From Daucus carota subsp. sativus (Eukaryota; Streptophyta; Magnoliopsida; Apiales; Apiaceae): 64,000 nt of DNA. Within the stretch, counting starts at the first letter, position 1. Each line of letters opens with the position of its first letter. The position numbers and the translations under genes are program-made. The stretch spans positions 58,084,949-58,148,948 of the forward strand of contig NC_030383.2 of assembly GCF_001625215.2 (NCBI RefSeq), read 5' to 3'. Shown here piece after piece: positions 8,555-20,059 of this stretch. A model generated the notes under the pieces. The model had not been told where the DNA came from. It did no database searches and saw nothing but the letters and a program-made list of their open reading frames with translations.

Positions 8555-11272
8555 CAATCTATTTGATCAGGTAATTTTCCTTCTCTTTCTAGAGTATTTT
8601 TGCTAATATATACGAGGGATTTTGTAATTATTATCACTTTTTACTTTCATAGTTTCCCTCATACATAACTACAAACTCAAAAAAATATGATTCAGCTGCT
8701 TAACAGGGTAACTCTTAAAACTTTCTTCAATAGCAGCTATAAGATCATCTACTGATTTTACCGTCACTTTATACTTTAAGGATTGAAGAGCTCTGAAAAA
8801 TCCAAGATCCAAGATATTTAAGTCGGGAGAGTTCGGAGGTTGACACATTAAACATATATCAAAATCTTCTTCTTGTGCAGCTTCACAAAATTCTGTATCG
8901 GTAGGATTGACATGTGTCTTGGCATTATCTTGCTGAATATAAATTGTCTCAATATTTCTCACTGGCCATTTTTCTCTCACTGCTGGCAATACTTTTTGAG
9001 TCAAAAATTCTCTCACATTTTCTCTTTTCACAGATGTTATTGCTTTTGTCTCAAGTGTCCCTGCAGGCCTATTTCTACTACTCCTCTTGGCAGGCTCCTT
9101 GGTAACAAATGGAAAAATTTCAATTTTCCCATCAAATAAGACTTTCCCTTCATCGTCAAATCGTGGACGAGCTGTAGCTGCCAAAAACATAACTTTGGTG
9201 ATGAAATTCTTACTTTTGCACGTACGATGAGGCTCCTCCTCATCGGCCATAATATAATAAGTCTCGGTAGTTTTTGACATGTAAAACCACTTCTCATCTA
9301 TATGAATTATTTTGGACATATCCATAAATTTTGGCTCATGTGGAAGACTATTTTTGTCATCATAGATAGACAAAATCTTAGTTTAGCTTTCTTGTTATCT
9401 TCATTTAGAATCGGTTATCGGTTTGGTTGGACTGCTGTGCCGTTTTATAACACCTTTTTTCAGATTCTTGGATAACACTGACGTGCTAAGTTTCATAGCA
9501 GCTGCTGCATCACGGAGAGTTTTTCTCTTTGTAAGAGGAAGATTTCGAAATTGCTCCCAGTCAACACTTATTCTTTTTCGGCCAAAATTTTTTGTTTTCA
9601 AATGAGATACATCAGTAGCTCCATCTCTCAAATTTTTCTTTGATAGCTTCCAAATACGTTGCACGGTTCTCATTGGTATGGAAAACAAGGCTGCAACTTC
9701 TCTCCTTGTATTTTTCTTCAACTTTCCATTTACACTTTTTTGGAGCAGAGCAATGTAGACTGCATGTCTTTGTTCATTTGACAAAAATTTATTTTTCCCC
9801 GAATGTCTTACGGTCTCTGTTGTGTTTTCTTCTCCTGTAAAACTAGCCAGTAAACCAACATTAAATTGAAAATCAATATAATCAAGATATTTACTCCCAA
9901 AAAGTTAACTAATTACTTTTAAAAAAAAGAGACTTTAAAAAAATATCTTACTTTCAAATGGAGGCTCATTCAAATTAATATGATTAAATTCTTGAGAATG
10001 ATTATTTTCTAACTCCAAAGAATTTTCACCTAAAAAAAAAAAAAGCGAAAACAAGTCACACTAAATAATTGTTTACTAAAAATCATTAAATTGAAAATCA
10101 AAACAATCAAGATATTTACTCCCAAAAACTTCACCAATTACTTTTTAAAAAACGAGACTTTAAAAAAATAATCTTACTTTCAAATGGAGGCTCATTCAAA
10201 TTAATATGATTAAATTCTTGAGAATGATTATTTTCTAGCTTAAAAGAATTTTCACCTACAAAAAAAACAAGTGAAAACAAGCCACCCAATATAATTTTTT
10301 TTGAAAATTATTAAATTGAAAATCAAAATATTCAAAATATTTACTCCCAAAAAGTTCACTAATTACTTTAATAAAAATGAGACTTTAAAAAATTAAGCTT
10401 ACTTTCAAATGGAGGCTCATTCAAATTAATATGATTAAAATCATGAGAATGATTATTTTCAAATTCCGAAGAGTTTTTACCTACAAAAAAAACAAGTGAA
10501 AACAAGCCACACAATATAATTTTTTTTGAAAATTATTAAATTGAAAATCAAAATATTCAAAATATTTACTCCCAAAAAGTTCACTAATTACTTTAATAAA
10601 AATGAGACTTTAAAAATTAAACTTACTTTCAAATGGAGGCTCATTCAAATTAATATGATTAAAGTCATAAGAATGATTATTTTCAAATTCCGAAGAGTTT
10701 TCACCTATAAAAAAACAAGTGAAAACAAGCCATGCAATATATTTTATTACTAAAAATCATTAAATTGAAAATCAAAATAATCAATAAAATATATTTACTC
10801 CCAAAAAGTTCACTCCAATTAATTTGATTTCTTGCAAGTCTCGCTTCAGATTGAGATGCAGTGTACTCTCCTCCTTCTGTAAAATGTTGTGAGCCCAATT
10901 CATCTGCAAATACACATAAAAATATATAATTTGATAAATTTAGATATAGAAAATCATTTACAAGAAAAAATATTTACAAATTTGAAGATAACATAAACTT
11001 ATTTTTTTTATAAAAACTATAGTTATCATAGATGTTAAATGATAAAAAGAATACAAGAAAGTGTATTCACATGATACATGCCAGATGTAAATATAAACAA
11101 TAACATGAAGCATAAACATATAATTATATCAAAAATATAAAACTAAGCAAGAGATATGATACATACATATACATATACAGAAAATACAAGCCCTAAAGAG
11201 AAATCACATACCTTGTGCTGAAATATTCTCTTCTGGTGAAGCATTCAAATCAATATAATAATCTCCATCCAT
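8555..11272 (-). pseudogene. MLE1 mariner transposase gene with 5' LNEPP exons (disabled)
   Basis: Proposed exons, 5' to 3' on the minus strand: 11212-11272 (MDGDYYIDLNASPEENISAQ), 10814-10903, four 78-bp exons at 10627-10704, 10403-10480, 10178-10255 and 9952-10029, then a long exon from 9834 down. All junctions are GT-AG and all splice in phase 1. The long exon encodes a helix-turn-helix N-terminus (LSNEQRHAVY, RTVQRIWK) and a DD39D catalytic domain (IHIDEKWF, IQQDNAKTH, PPNSPDLNILDLGFF). Against the intact MLE2 transposase it has two frameshifts (near 9405 and 9365) and a premature stop at 8669-8671. Homologous sequence continues to about 8560. Transposase activity is therefore lost, while the small upstream exons stay open. 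Exon 1 holds an exact DLNxxP motif (DLNASP) and each repeated exon holds INLNEPP, resembling EAR co-repressor motifs. Confidence 0.75.
9952..10704 (-). repeat. Tandem exon array: four 225-bp exon+intron units
   Basis: Four units repeat with spacing of 226, 225 and 224 bases. Each contains a 78-bp block flanked by AG acceptor and GTAAG donor, all in phase 1. The encoded repeat is of the type SENS..ENNHS..FNHINLNEPPFE with few substitutions and no stops in any copy. The introns of about 147 bp are equally similar, so the units duplicated at DNA level as exon plus intron. Because each exon is a multiple of three with symmetric phase, adding or dropping copies leaves the downstream frame intact. 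Confidence 0.85.
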
Positions 11273-11323
11273 CTTGCATAGATATTTTTGATGTGTTTTT
11301 GTGTGTTATATGCACGCTCATCA

Positions 11324-11331
11324 TTTTTATA
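11324..11331 (-). promoter_or_regulatory. Possible TATA box of the MLE1 transposase gene
   Basis: TATAAAAA on the minus strand lies just over 50 bases upstream of the proposed ATG at 11272. The spacing is plausible, but the DNA is AT-rich. Confidence 0.35.
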
Positions 11332-11607
11332 ATACTCTTATGGAGGGAATGAGAAGAGGGAAAAAAATGGGAAATTTTTTCATTTGAATCATCTTAAAAT
11401 TGTGGAGGGAGGTTTTGAAGTGTTTATGCTAGCTCACGTAAGATTAAACATTGTTGTGAGTTTTTATGTATTCTCATTATTATTAATTATAGTTGTAAGT
11501 TTCAATAAGATAACAAAGAAGTATACCTAATTGTACGTGTTTTGATAGGACTTGTTAATATGTGTACATACACCTAAAACGTCAACTATATGAAAACAGA
11601 GGGAGTA

Positions 11608-11813
11608 ATACATAATTTTTTAGGGGTCACAAGCGGTAAAGTATCTGTTAGAAACTAATATACACACTATTATCTTTCAAATAGTTAAAGTTAACGATAA
11701 ATTTGGACAGAATAATGGCCAAGGGTTACAACTTGCACGGAAATGTTTAGTGTCTGGTGCATATTGACATATTTTAAAGTTCAGGTATTAAACTGTGTTT
11801 GAAGCAAATCTAA
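11608..11813. mobile_element. Long-TIR (Mutator-like) element, right part
   Basis: Inverted counterpart of 6187-6385, split off by the MLE1 insertion. Its outer end abuts the next MITE at 11814, so the original terminus may be overwritten. Confidence 0.6.
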
Positions 11814-12211
11814 GAGCATCTCCAACCATGAAGACCCCTTGGCTAAAAGATGAGTTGTCATGCCAAAAATAAAAAATTTAGCCAAAACCACTTCAAAAGT
11901 TCACACTCCAACCATAGTGACCTGTTGTCTATAAATTTAGTCAACCTCCTATGGATGGCTAAATTTGTCGAACCTCTACAGAGCTGTAAGAAATCTGTAG
12001 GGTGATTACACATCATTTATTACCATATTAAACTAATATATTCTATTTATAACAGTCTAAACATTAATAACATGCTATTTTCAAATTATAGTCATCCAAT
12101 ATAGCCAATACCATCGAAGCACAATGTCTTACAGGTTTAACAAATTTTACATAATACGCTACAGGTCTAATTTAGCCAACGATTATAACCAACGCCATTG
12201 GAGATGCTCTC
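11814..12211. mobile_element. MITE with AGAGCATCTCCAA ends
   Basis: Terminal inverted repeats AGAGCATCTCCAACC (left) and the reverse complement of GGAGATGCTCTC (right) enclose about 400 bases of non-coding DNA. The interior matches the element at 22264-22673 (ATCGAAGCACAATGTCTTAC, TAGCCAA). No clear target duplication was found, so the superfamily stays open. Confidence 0.65.
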
Positions 12212-12657
12212 ACTCTTTATTTTACTTGATTTGTCAATCGAGAATTCGAGATAGGGTACGTGACTCTTGTCTGTATGTGTAATTGTGTAGTCATTCTCCA
12301 AAAATAATGTAAATCAGTAAATCTACCGCTCTCTTCACTAGTACTCGTGTACTTTGGGCTGCTCCGTCAATAACGTAAAAATCTACAACAAACTTAAATA
12401 TCTATGACAATAAGGACCAGCCCCAACACCAATCAATAACAATCCATATTCCCACGTGATTTAATATGCCAACGCCCAGCGGCTCTAACCCAAACCACAC
12501 ACTTTTGACCTTGCAGAATGCAGATTACTTTTCTTTTGGTACAGGATCGGATTATACGTATTCTCTTAAAAAGTAATTATTTATTTATTTTTTGATTTAT
12601 ATACACATATATATGTCTTCAAAAAAAGTACTTCCCTTTGGAAAAAAACTGATATTC

Positions 12658-12784
12658 AACACTTTATAACTCTTTATTTTTGAAATAAATTGCAGTTTTA
12701 GCTTTTTGTTCTTTTTTTTTTTTGAAACAAAAACAAAAAGCTAAAACTGCAATTTATTTCAAAAATAAGGAGTTATAAAGTGTT
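12658..12784. repeat. Near-perfect 53-bp inverted repeat (hairpin)
   Basis: The left arm 12658-12710 and right arm 12732-12784 are reverse complements with one mismatch in 53 bases by my alignment, separated by a 21-base T-rich loop. The transcript of either strand would fold into a long stem. No transposon termini or target duplication were seen. The flank 12212-12657 is AT-rich with nothing recognised. Confidence 0.85.
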
Positions 12785-14226
12785 ATAAAGCTAAAGCTTT
12801 TTGTTCTATTTTGATGAATGTATCAATACTGATTAAAAAGGTTTTATATTCGGACCAAAAACCGATTATTTTGATGAAATTTTGGGATATCTTAATCTGG
12901 CCGAAACTGGCATTGAAGTTCTTCAACTCCCTTTGTAACCGATTTTTTAACTTTTTTAGATAATGTAGTAACATGATCGCCAAGGGAGCTGTCCCTGGGT
13001 GCACCAATGGGACATAATAAAGTGGGTCTGGGACATTGTGGGGATGATCATGATCCAGTTGGATTTATGTGTACCTACCAATCACTAACATACATAGTCC
13101 ATATTGTTTTGTACATCAGTTTGCTTACTTGGCGTCCTTTGATTGGCTGGTTCACTGTAATTAATGTACTAGTGTAGGACGGAATTAAAGTAAAATACAA
13201 CAGTGGCCTCAAATGATGTCCTAAATCATAATTCGAGGTATTTGATTAAAAATATTGCTCCAAGCTTTAAATCACTATGATAACTTACTCCAGCAGTCCG
13301 GCCTTATTTTTAGGACTCACCTACTTGAGCCTCATATCATTTTTAATAGCAAAATATTATGATCCCCTCTCTCCCCACTACTTTTCCCTCTACTTTTTTC
13401 CTTCAAAATATTAATATTTTAATAATAGGACTTCTGGATAAGGTTTCTTATTGGTGTGAATGTATAAAAGTGATGTCCTAAAATACTAGACCATCATATT
13501 TTATTATTTTTATAAGGCATCCATTAAGACACTCTTGCATCTAAGAGTGCTATAAATTGAGGTCCTAAATTACAATTTAAGGTAGTTGAAGCAAATGCGT
13601 GCTCCAATAATGTGCTAATGGTACTTTAAAATACTAGGACTTGTAACAAATGTCTTATTTTAAAGGCACAAGTATGCATGCCGTAAATCGTTTTTACTAA
13701 TAAATAATTAACTTGTCTAATTTTAAGACATCTTTCTTCTCTCTCATTTTTTTCCCTCTATTAATAATTCAAATATATTATTATTTTAATAATAAAAGAC
13801 AATAATAAGAAATGTTTTTGGAGGTTGGGAATGAGTTGGTGATTTTAATTATATGACATGTTATTTATTTAAATTACGTTTCCGACTTAAATTTGATCAT
13901 TAAAATTTTGATTTTGTTAAATGTTCTAGGATTAAAATCAATTGAGTATGATCGTGGGGTATTATTCTTAAATGTGCCACAATTATACTCTTAAAATACC
14001 TACAGTAATATCGCACGATTATACTCTTAAAATACTTTCAGTAATTGCAATAATATTTATAAAAAATTATAGTTATATCGTGTATATTCATGAATATAAA
14101 ATGAAAACTTATATCTGACACTAAATTCGCCGTTTATTTTTGTATTCATGTATATATCGTATATAAAGTTTTATAATATGTCAATATATAGTGTTATGAA
14201 TCAAGTTCTGTGGAGTATAAAAAAAA
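12785..14226. other. AT-rich intergenic DNA with short diffuse repeats
   Basis: No gene is seen. Related phrases recur (TGTCCTAAATCATAATTC near 13218, GGTCCTAAATTACAATTT near 13561; TTTTCCCTCTA near 13382 and 13750), suggesting old, degenerate MITE copies. The ends cannot be placed. Confidence 0.3.
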
Positions 14227-14564
14227 TTGGAGTATTGGAGTACACAATTGATACAATATAATCTAGTCATTTAAATCTTAATTTTTTTTATTCTACAATA
14301 TTTGTAAACATCTGACAACCTGCAGATTATATTCTACAACATAAACATTGTAATCAAAAGATAGAACATTTACTTTTATAAATCGTGGGACACTATGTTC
14401 TGCAATATAACTTATAAGCAGAATAATAATCTTAATGCTTGTTAAAGTTTAAAGATGATTAATTGATAATTATGTTTAATACTACTTATACATGATAAAT
14501 TAAATAATCAGAGATATTATTTATGATAAAACTAAAACTTATGATTTGTACTCCAATACTCTAA
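14227..14564. mobile_element. TIR element, 338 bp, non-coding
   Basis: It begins TTGGAGTATTGGAGTACA and ends with the inverted counterpart GTACTCCAATACTCTAA. Interior phrases such as TGTTCTGCAATATAAC recall the element at 36230-36554. The superfamily is unclear, and Mutator-like is a guess. Confidence 0.5.
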
Positions 14565-16649
14565 TGTTTTTATGTACACCATATATATATATAATTTATA
14601 AAATATTTATTCATATATTTATTTATATCGTGTACTCGTGTCGTGTTGTGCACTCGAGAGAAAAACAAATGCAACATAGTTGAAGTTGCGTTTTTTTCGT
14701 GTCGTGTATTTAAAATTACCCCAGACACAATTTTTTTTTTGTTATTTTATATGAATTTGTAATTTCTGTTAAAAAATTGATGGGACTAGTGTGTACCCAC
14801 TTGTTGCAATTTTGCGACACAAAAATTTAAGGCTAAACCCTTGATAAACTCATAAATCAACAACCATATCACATTAGATGTTTTTTTTTGGACCAGAAAT
14901 CTTTAAAAATAATCTCGGATACGAACCATAATACTACACCCAATACTAATAAATTGAATATTTATATTGATAAATGATCTCAAAAAAATGTATGCCGCTC
15001 ATATGATCCAACCTCTTCAACGATATCCACGATCATATTTGTTGTATTTAAGATATAGTGTTGTGGTGTCGGAGTATACTAAAGAATTAAAGCTGCCTGA
15101 CTAGGATTGGAACAGCTGACCTACATGCAAATTATTAAACATGATACCAATTATTTGGTTCTCTCAAATTATTGAAAAACACGAGAATACTCCGCGATAC
15201 AAATTATTAGGTTCTGTCATTCGGAATAGGTAAAACGAAGCAACAGTAAAAAATCAGCACGACTGCGAAAAAATGACGAATCCAACAGTGAGATTCGTTC
15301 GCATAATTGCCAATCATCTGCAAATGATACAGAACATAAATATCTCAACTAATTAGCAAACGGTCCAGGAGCATAAGTAGTACAGTTCTATCTGCAACCA
15401 TGACGTACTCGGTATGTTTCATCAATTATATTCTATGTACTCCCAGGTCCCATTTAATTGTTTAGGTTCATTATTTGAAATGTACTTCAATATTATTATA
15501 AATATAATTTTATAACAATTTTCAAGATTTTTTTGAATAAAAATTTAATATTCAAATTTTTGTCGGAGAAAAATATTATAAAACAATTTATAAAACTATA
15601 ACTTAGATTTTAAAAAACAATTTATAAAACTATAACTTAGAGGAGCATTAAGTGTGTTGCGCCCCACTCGTATATAACTTGCGGGAATTGATGGAGTAAC
15701 GATGTTATCTCCAATTCCTAAATAATAATAATTGAGAATTGACATACAATATCATATATTCCCCCCATACCTCTCAATTATATATTTATATTGAGTAATC
15801 GGAACTCAGTATGCATTTTCATAAATGTTCTTATAAAATATAAGTTGATATATTATTTTGAACTTTTTTAATACAAGTTTAATGTTTAAATTCTTTATAT
15901 AGAAAAGAAAAATTAAAATATAAATTATGAAATAATATTTTTTATGCGTTTTAAAATACGTGTTGGGTAACACGAAAATCGTAAAAAAATGAAAGGGAGA
16001 CGGGCACGCGGATGAAATTTTACAACATTTGCACAGCGAATGAAATTTGACAACATATGATCTATGTACATTAGCAAAAGTATGATACTCCCTCTCGTTC
16101 ATAATATAGATGGTTTGACTTTTTACATCTAACTTTAGATATTTTGACCACATAGCAAATGTTAATATTTTTGTAATTTTCTTTGTCCTGAATTTCAAAC
16201 ATGAGTTTGACAGAAAGTATTAAATTTATCAACTTCTCGGGTCCCTCTGTAAATTTTCGAGTAGTGAGCTAACCGAGAAAATGAAGATTTAATAAATAAT
16301 ATTCAGCGACCTGAGCAGCTGCAAGCTATCTGAAAATTTTGCAGATAACACAGCTGCCCATTAGGGACAAAATATACGAAACTGAAAATACAGTCTTTTT
16401 GAATTTCTACCCGGATTGTTTTGGGACTACCCTATCTTAGATTTTCATATATCGGGCTCAGATTTTTGTTTCTTCTTATTCCCTTATCAACAATCTAATT
16501 TATCTTTTTTTATTCTACCAACTTGTCAACTTGTAGACAGAGGAAACAAAAGCAATTAGTGTTTCCAAAATATTTCCAGAGCACTAAAATTTAAAATTCA
16601 TCACAGAATCTAGTAATTTAAAATAGCGACAGTAAAAAAAAATTACATA
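14565..16649. other. Gene-free DNA downstream of HSFC1
   Basis: Mostly AT-rich with no gene seen. A short direct duplication (TTATAAAACTATAACTTAG) lies near 15590 and 15622. A Stowaway-like left end (CTCCCTCTCGTTCATAATAT) begins near 16089 without a visible partner. A small stem-loop (GCAGCTG...CAGCTGC) lies at about 16315-16357 and could belong to the HSFC1 3' region. Confidence 0.35.
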
Positions 16650-17705
16650 CTAAAATTCACCTCCCAGCAGTGAGAAAGGATAGGGCAGTAGACTAGAATT
16701 TCCGGCGAAGAAACTCATATCACCGCCGCCGCCGCCGTCAACAGGCGGAGATACACCGGCATATCCTCCTCCGTTGTACGCGGCTTGCGCAACCAAAGGC
16801 TGCGTTTCCATCATCCTCAGCTGCCTTCTCTGACCCATCAACCACGCCGGTAACACCGTCTCGGACGACGGAGAATGGCCGTCGAAGCTCCCTTCCGACG
16901 ACGACATGGACCCCACCGTGGCCCTCTCCTCCTCCTCTTCACTCTTCAACGAAGTAGTCGCCATCATTTCCGACGAAGAATGCGATGAATTTGTCGACGA
17001 AGATATCGTCATTAGCCTTCTTTTTTTCTCTCCGATTCTCCGTGTTCGATCTTTATCGAGCATCATTCGAGAAATTATTTCGGGATCTTCGACGACTTTA
17101 TATAGAAACGCCATCATTTGTTGCGGCCTCCTTTCGGTGGCTTCTAATCTTTTCGTCATTCCCTCGACTTCAAGGTCTAATATCTTTTGCTCTTGCTTTA
17201 ATCTCGAAATCTCCGTTAATAAATCTTCTTCTTCCTCTTCGTCGTATTTGTTAAGCGGATATAATCCGCTTTTATTATGTCGTTTTCGCGCTATGTTCTT
17301 CAATATTTGCGTTTGGCCTCGTAGAAACCACTCGTTCGCAAATTCCCACCGATCTGGATCCACCTTCTTAAAACCCTAAACCAACCAAAACACGTCAGAA
17401 AAAAAAAATTAAAATTAAATATCAAAGTGGTCACTGAAATGGTGACAGAAAATCACTGATACTGGAACGAGAAATAAAAACACTGATATTACGTATGTGT
17501 TGAGTTGACGGATGAAGCTCGAGAAGTTGTTGTGCTTGAAGAAAACAGGCAAGAGTCGTTGAGAGAAATCAAGAGGGTTAACAACGATGAAGCTATTGTT
17601 GGCTCGTCCCCAGGTGATGAGATTATCAGTGGTCGGATCATTGACCATCTGATAAGTCTTGACGACGAACGGCGCGATGACGTTGTTGTCCTCGGCGACA
17701 TCCAT
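16650..17705 (-). CDS. HSFC1: Heat stress transcription factor, class C (HSFC1-like)
   Basis: Two exons, 17493-17705 and 16650-17375, join across a 117-bp GT-AG intron to give 312 aa. The intron sits in the DNA-binding domain right after RQLNTY, the conserved HSF position. The domain (about residues 9-100: [53 protein letters not shown]) binds heat shock elements in the nucleus. It is followed by a coiled-coil oligomerisation region ([20 protein letters not shown]), a basic GEKKRRL nuclear-signal candidate, a Ser/Glu-rich linker and a Gly-rich tail. No aromatic-rich AHA activation motif is obvious, as usual for class C. Length and FLRGQ...NIARKRH resemble Arabidopsis HSFC1. Class C factors are linked mainly to abiotic stress; this specific role is inferred. 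Confidence 0.93.
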
Positions 17706-17814
17706 TGAATTCGCTGTGTCTCGCCGTCCCTGACCTGAGCTGCTTTTATTACACGAGCGAGAGGAGAAATGTTTGTTGTAATGATTTACAGAGCATCTGT
17801 GACGAATATTTTTT

Positions 17815-17822
17815 ATTATATA
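17815..17822 (-). promoter_or_regulatory. Probable TATA box of HSFC1
   Basis: TATATAAT on the minus strand lies about 110 bases upstream of the HSFC1 ATG, implying a leader of roughly 80 bases. No clear heat shock element array was seen next to it. Confidence 0.5.
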
Positions 17823-17894
17823 GGATCATTTTTATGTGTGGATACGTGGCAGTTTTTAAGTAGGGATTAGTGGTCACTGTTGGGACCACTTATA

Positions 17895-18045
17895 GTTTTT
17901 TTTTTTTTTAACAAATATGATTTATAGCCTTATAAATGAATATCTGTTCTACGAAACTCTTAGGACGAGCCGGGATCGAACCCAGGACCTAGGACGACAG
18001 AGGATAAACTCTTTATCACTTAGTTATCCAACCGTGATCTGTAGC
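17895..18045 (-). mobile_element. tRNA-derived SINE
   Basis: Read on the minus strand, there is a box A-like stretch (GGATAACTAAGTGATAAAG, 18011-18029) and a strong box B (GGGTTCGATCCCGG, 17970-17983). They are followed by a short body and a 14-base A tail (T run at 17896-17909). Lack of acceptor-stem pairing argues against a functional tRNA gene. It lies just upstream of HSFC1. Confidence 0.65.
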
Positions 18046-19190
18046 CTCTTCTTTTAATTCATCGTAGTAAATAGTTTTAGGCTCGTTTGTGTAGTTTAAA
18101 AGAATTCTTTAATATTTATATATTACAAATTTTTGTAGATGTAAATCATTTTTTATTTTATAAATTATTGGGAATAAAAATTATTAATATAATAAAAAAT
18201 ATTATAAATTATTTTTTAAAATGATCATTTATAAAATCAATTTTCAAATGATAAAAATAAGTCACTAAAAAATTGAGATTTTCAATTTCTCAAATTGTGG
18301 CTATACGTCGAAAGTTGACATATAAATTCTTTACAACTTATAAATTATGGCTATACATCGAAAGTTGACATATAAATTTTTTCCGACTTATAAACTCAGA
18401 AGATGGACTTAACAACGAAGCCAAACACCACCTTGGATTGCGTCCGGAAACACATTTCTTTCAAATTTTAGATTTTAGATGACATAAATTAAGATGTTAT
18501 TTTTATTCTCAATTTATTCTTGTATTTGTTCTAAATTTTAAATGAAATCGAAATCCAATTTTAATGATGGTTGACATGATTTGTACGCTATTGCGTGAGC
18601 CCGTAAGTTCACCAAGTGCGCACTTGAAATGTAACGACCGCAGATTCTTACATTAAAAAAACGATGATTTCAAATGAAGTTTACCTTTTCAAACAGCCAA
18701 TAGAAATCCACCGCACAGTATACACCATAATAATTGATAGTACTGTATTATTTTTCTAAAAATTCGATAATCTTATGACACAGTCACGGTCCAGGTACTG
18801 AGATATTTTGGGAAAGTGGACACGCGCGGACAAGAGCGTGGGACCATGTGAAATTAATATCAATTAATATCTGTGCAACATGATGTGAGGATGATAACAA
18901 GATTGCAATAAAAGCAAATACCATAGGCGGCATGGGGAAGCATATCGTCTACATGCATAGGCCAGGTCCAATTTTTGTCGATTCTTACGGGATATTTTGG
19001 TTTTACTTGGATATTGCTAGGTTGGATGTAATCGAGTTTAATAAAATTTTAAGAGAGATAAAATTTTGTGTGTGAGAAATGAGTGTTGGTCGATCAGAAA
19101 TGTGTTTGCAATACCAGCAAACACGTTAAATAATGGCTTCTACGTAAATTATAGTGCAAAACTACGAGTAACCACAAAAATCAGAAAATA
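18046..19190. other. Intergenic DNA upstream of HSFC1
   Basis: No gene is seen. A short direct repeat of GGCTATACGTCGAAAGTTGAC type occurs at about 18299 and 18349. Confidence 0.3.
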
Positions 19191-19401
19191 CTCCTTCCGT
19201 TTTGAAATATAGGTCGTTTGATTTTTTTACACGTAGTTTTAGGTCTTTTGACCGCATATTTAAAATCATTATTTTTGAAATTTTCTTGTTTTGAATTATA
19301 ATATCAATTATATATTTTTATTTAAAAAAAATTCGAAAATAATGATTTTTAGCATGCGGTCAAAAGACTTAAAAATACGTTATATTTCAAAACAGAGATA
19401 G
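19191..19401. mobile_element. Stowaway-like MITE, 211 bp
   Basis: TA duplications bracket an element that folds back on itself (GGTCTTTTGACCGCATATTT left, inverted GCATGCGGTCAAAAGACTT right). It begins CTCCTTCCGTTTTGAAATAT. Confidence 0.7.
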
Positions 19402-19418
19402 TATGTAAAATTTACTTA

Positions 19419-19651
19419 CTCTGTTTTTAATTATTTGACGTTTTGACTTTTGGCATACATCTTTAGATAAGTTGACCGGATAGTAAAAATTATTATTTTT
19501 TATTAATTTTTTTTGTAGATGAAAATTTTGATCATATATTTTTATTCAGAAAAAAAAAATTAAAAAATAATATTTCTGACTACTCGGTTAAAGCACTTAA
19601 AAGTTAAAAGTATGTGTCCAAAGTCAAAGTGTCAAATATTAAACAATAGAG
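19419..19651. mobile_element. Stowaway-like MITE, 233 bp
   Basis: It starts CTCTGTTTTTAATTATTTGAC and ends with the inverted TCAAATATTAAACAATAGAG, with TA on both sides. It lies 17 bases from the previous element and shares the foldback layout but not its sequence. Confidence 0.65.
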
Positions 19652-20059
19652 TAATATTTTATCTATCACTAATTTGACACCTATCTTAAGATTCAAATAA
19701 TAATTATTTTAGATTCTTTTTATTATGTAAAAAGAATAAAAGTAAATTAATACATTATATTCATATATTGTATAATTTAAAATAGATGTTATATAGTGAA
19801 AAATTTATGACAAAGAAAATGAGACAGACGGAATGGTTGTATTTCTATCACCAACCCTTGTCCCTTGAGTTGTACTATGCAGCTCCGCTGTCGTCTGTCC
19901 GGCTATCATAAACACCTGGAGATTTTCATTTCTCTCAAGTTTTCATATTGTGGCGGCGGCAAAATACCATAAGAGATCCGATACTCTCTCCATCCCGACC
20001 ATTATAAAATTTTAAATATCAAATATTTATTCAGAATAGAAAAATAACTAAAATCATAC

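Larger units (their letters stand above)
6603..11605 (-). mobile_element. Mariner-like element MLE1 (5.0 kb, inactive)
   Basis: The element is bounded by TA target duplications (6601-6602, 11606-11607) and about 30-bp perfect terminal inverted repeats beginning CTCCCTCTGTTTTCATATAG. It contains a degenerate DD39D transposase gene on the minus strand (8555-11272), a convergent small open frame near the left end (6861-7067), a hAT MITE inserted at 7118-7778 and an AC/AT microsatellite. Its ends share the CTCCCTC terminus of Stowaway MITEs, which are known to be mobilised by plant mariner-like transposases. It is inserted in a long-TIR element. Confidence 0.85.

Noticed and set aside
8873-9139. 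Plus-strand open frames opposite the MLE1 transposase
   Set aside because: Shadows of the transposase coding strand.
9952-10704. CRISPR-like regular spacing of repeats
   Set aside because: The 225-bp units are duplicated exon-intron modules in a plant transposon; there are no unique spacers and no cas genes.
10526-10753. Plus-strand frame across the MLE1 exon array
   Set aside because: AT-rich Lys/Ile-dominated translation antisense to the repeated exons, with no features of its own.
16906-17379. Plus-strand open frame of 157 codons
   Set aside because: It is the antisense shadow of HSFC1 exon 2, created by its biased codon use.
17957-18030. Possible tRNA gene on the minus strand (strong box B)
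   Set aside because: Acceptor stem ends do not pair and an A tail follows, so a SINE is the better reading.
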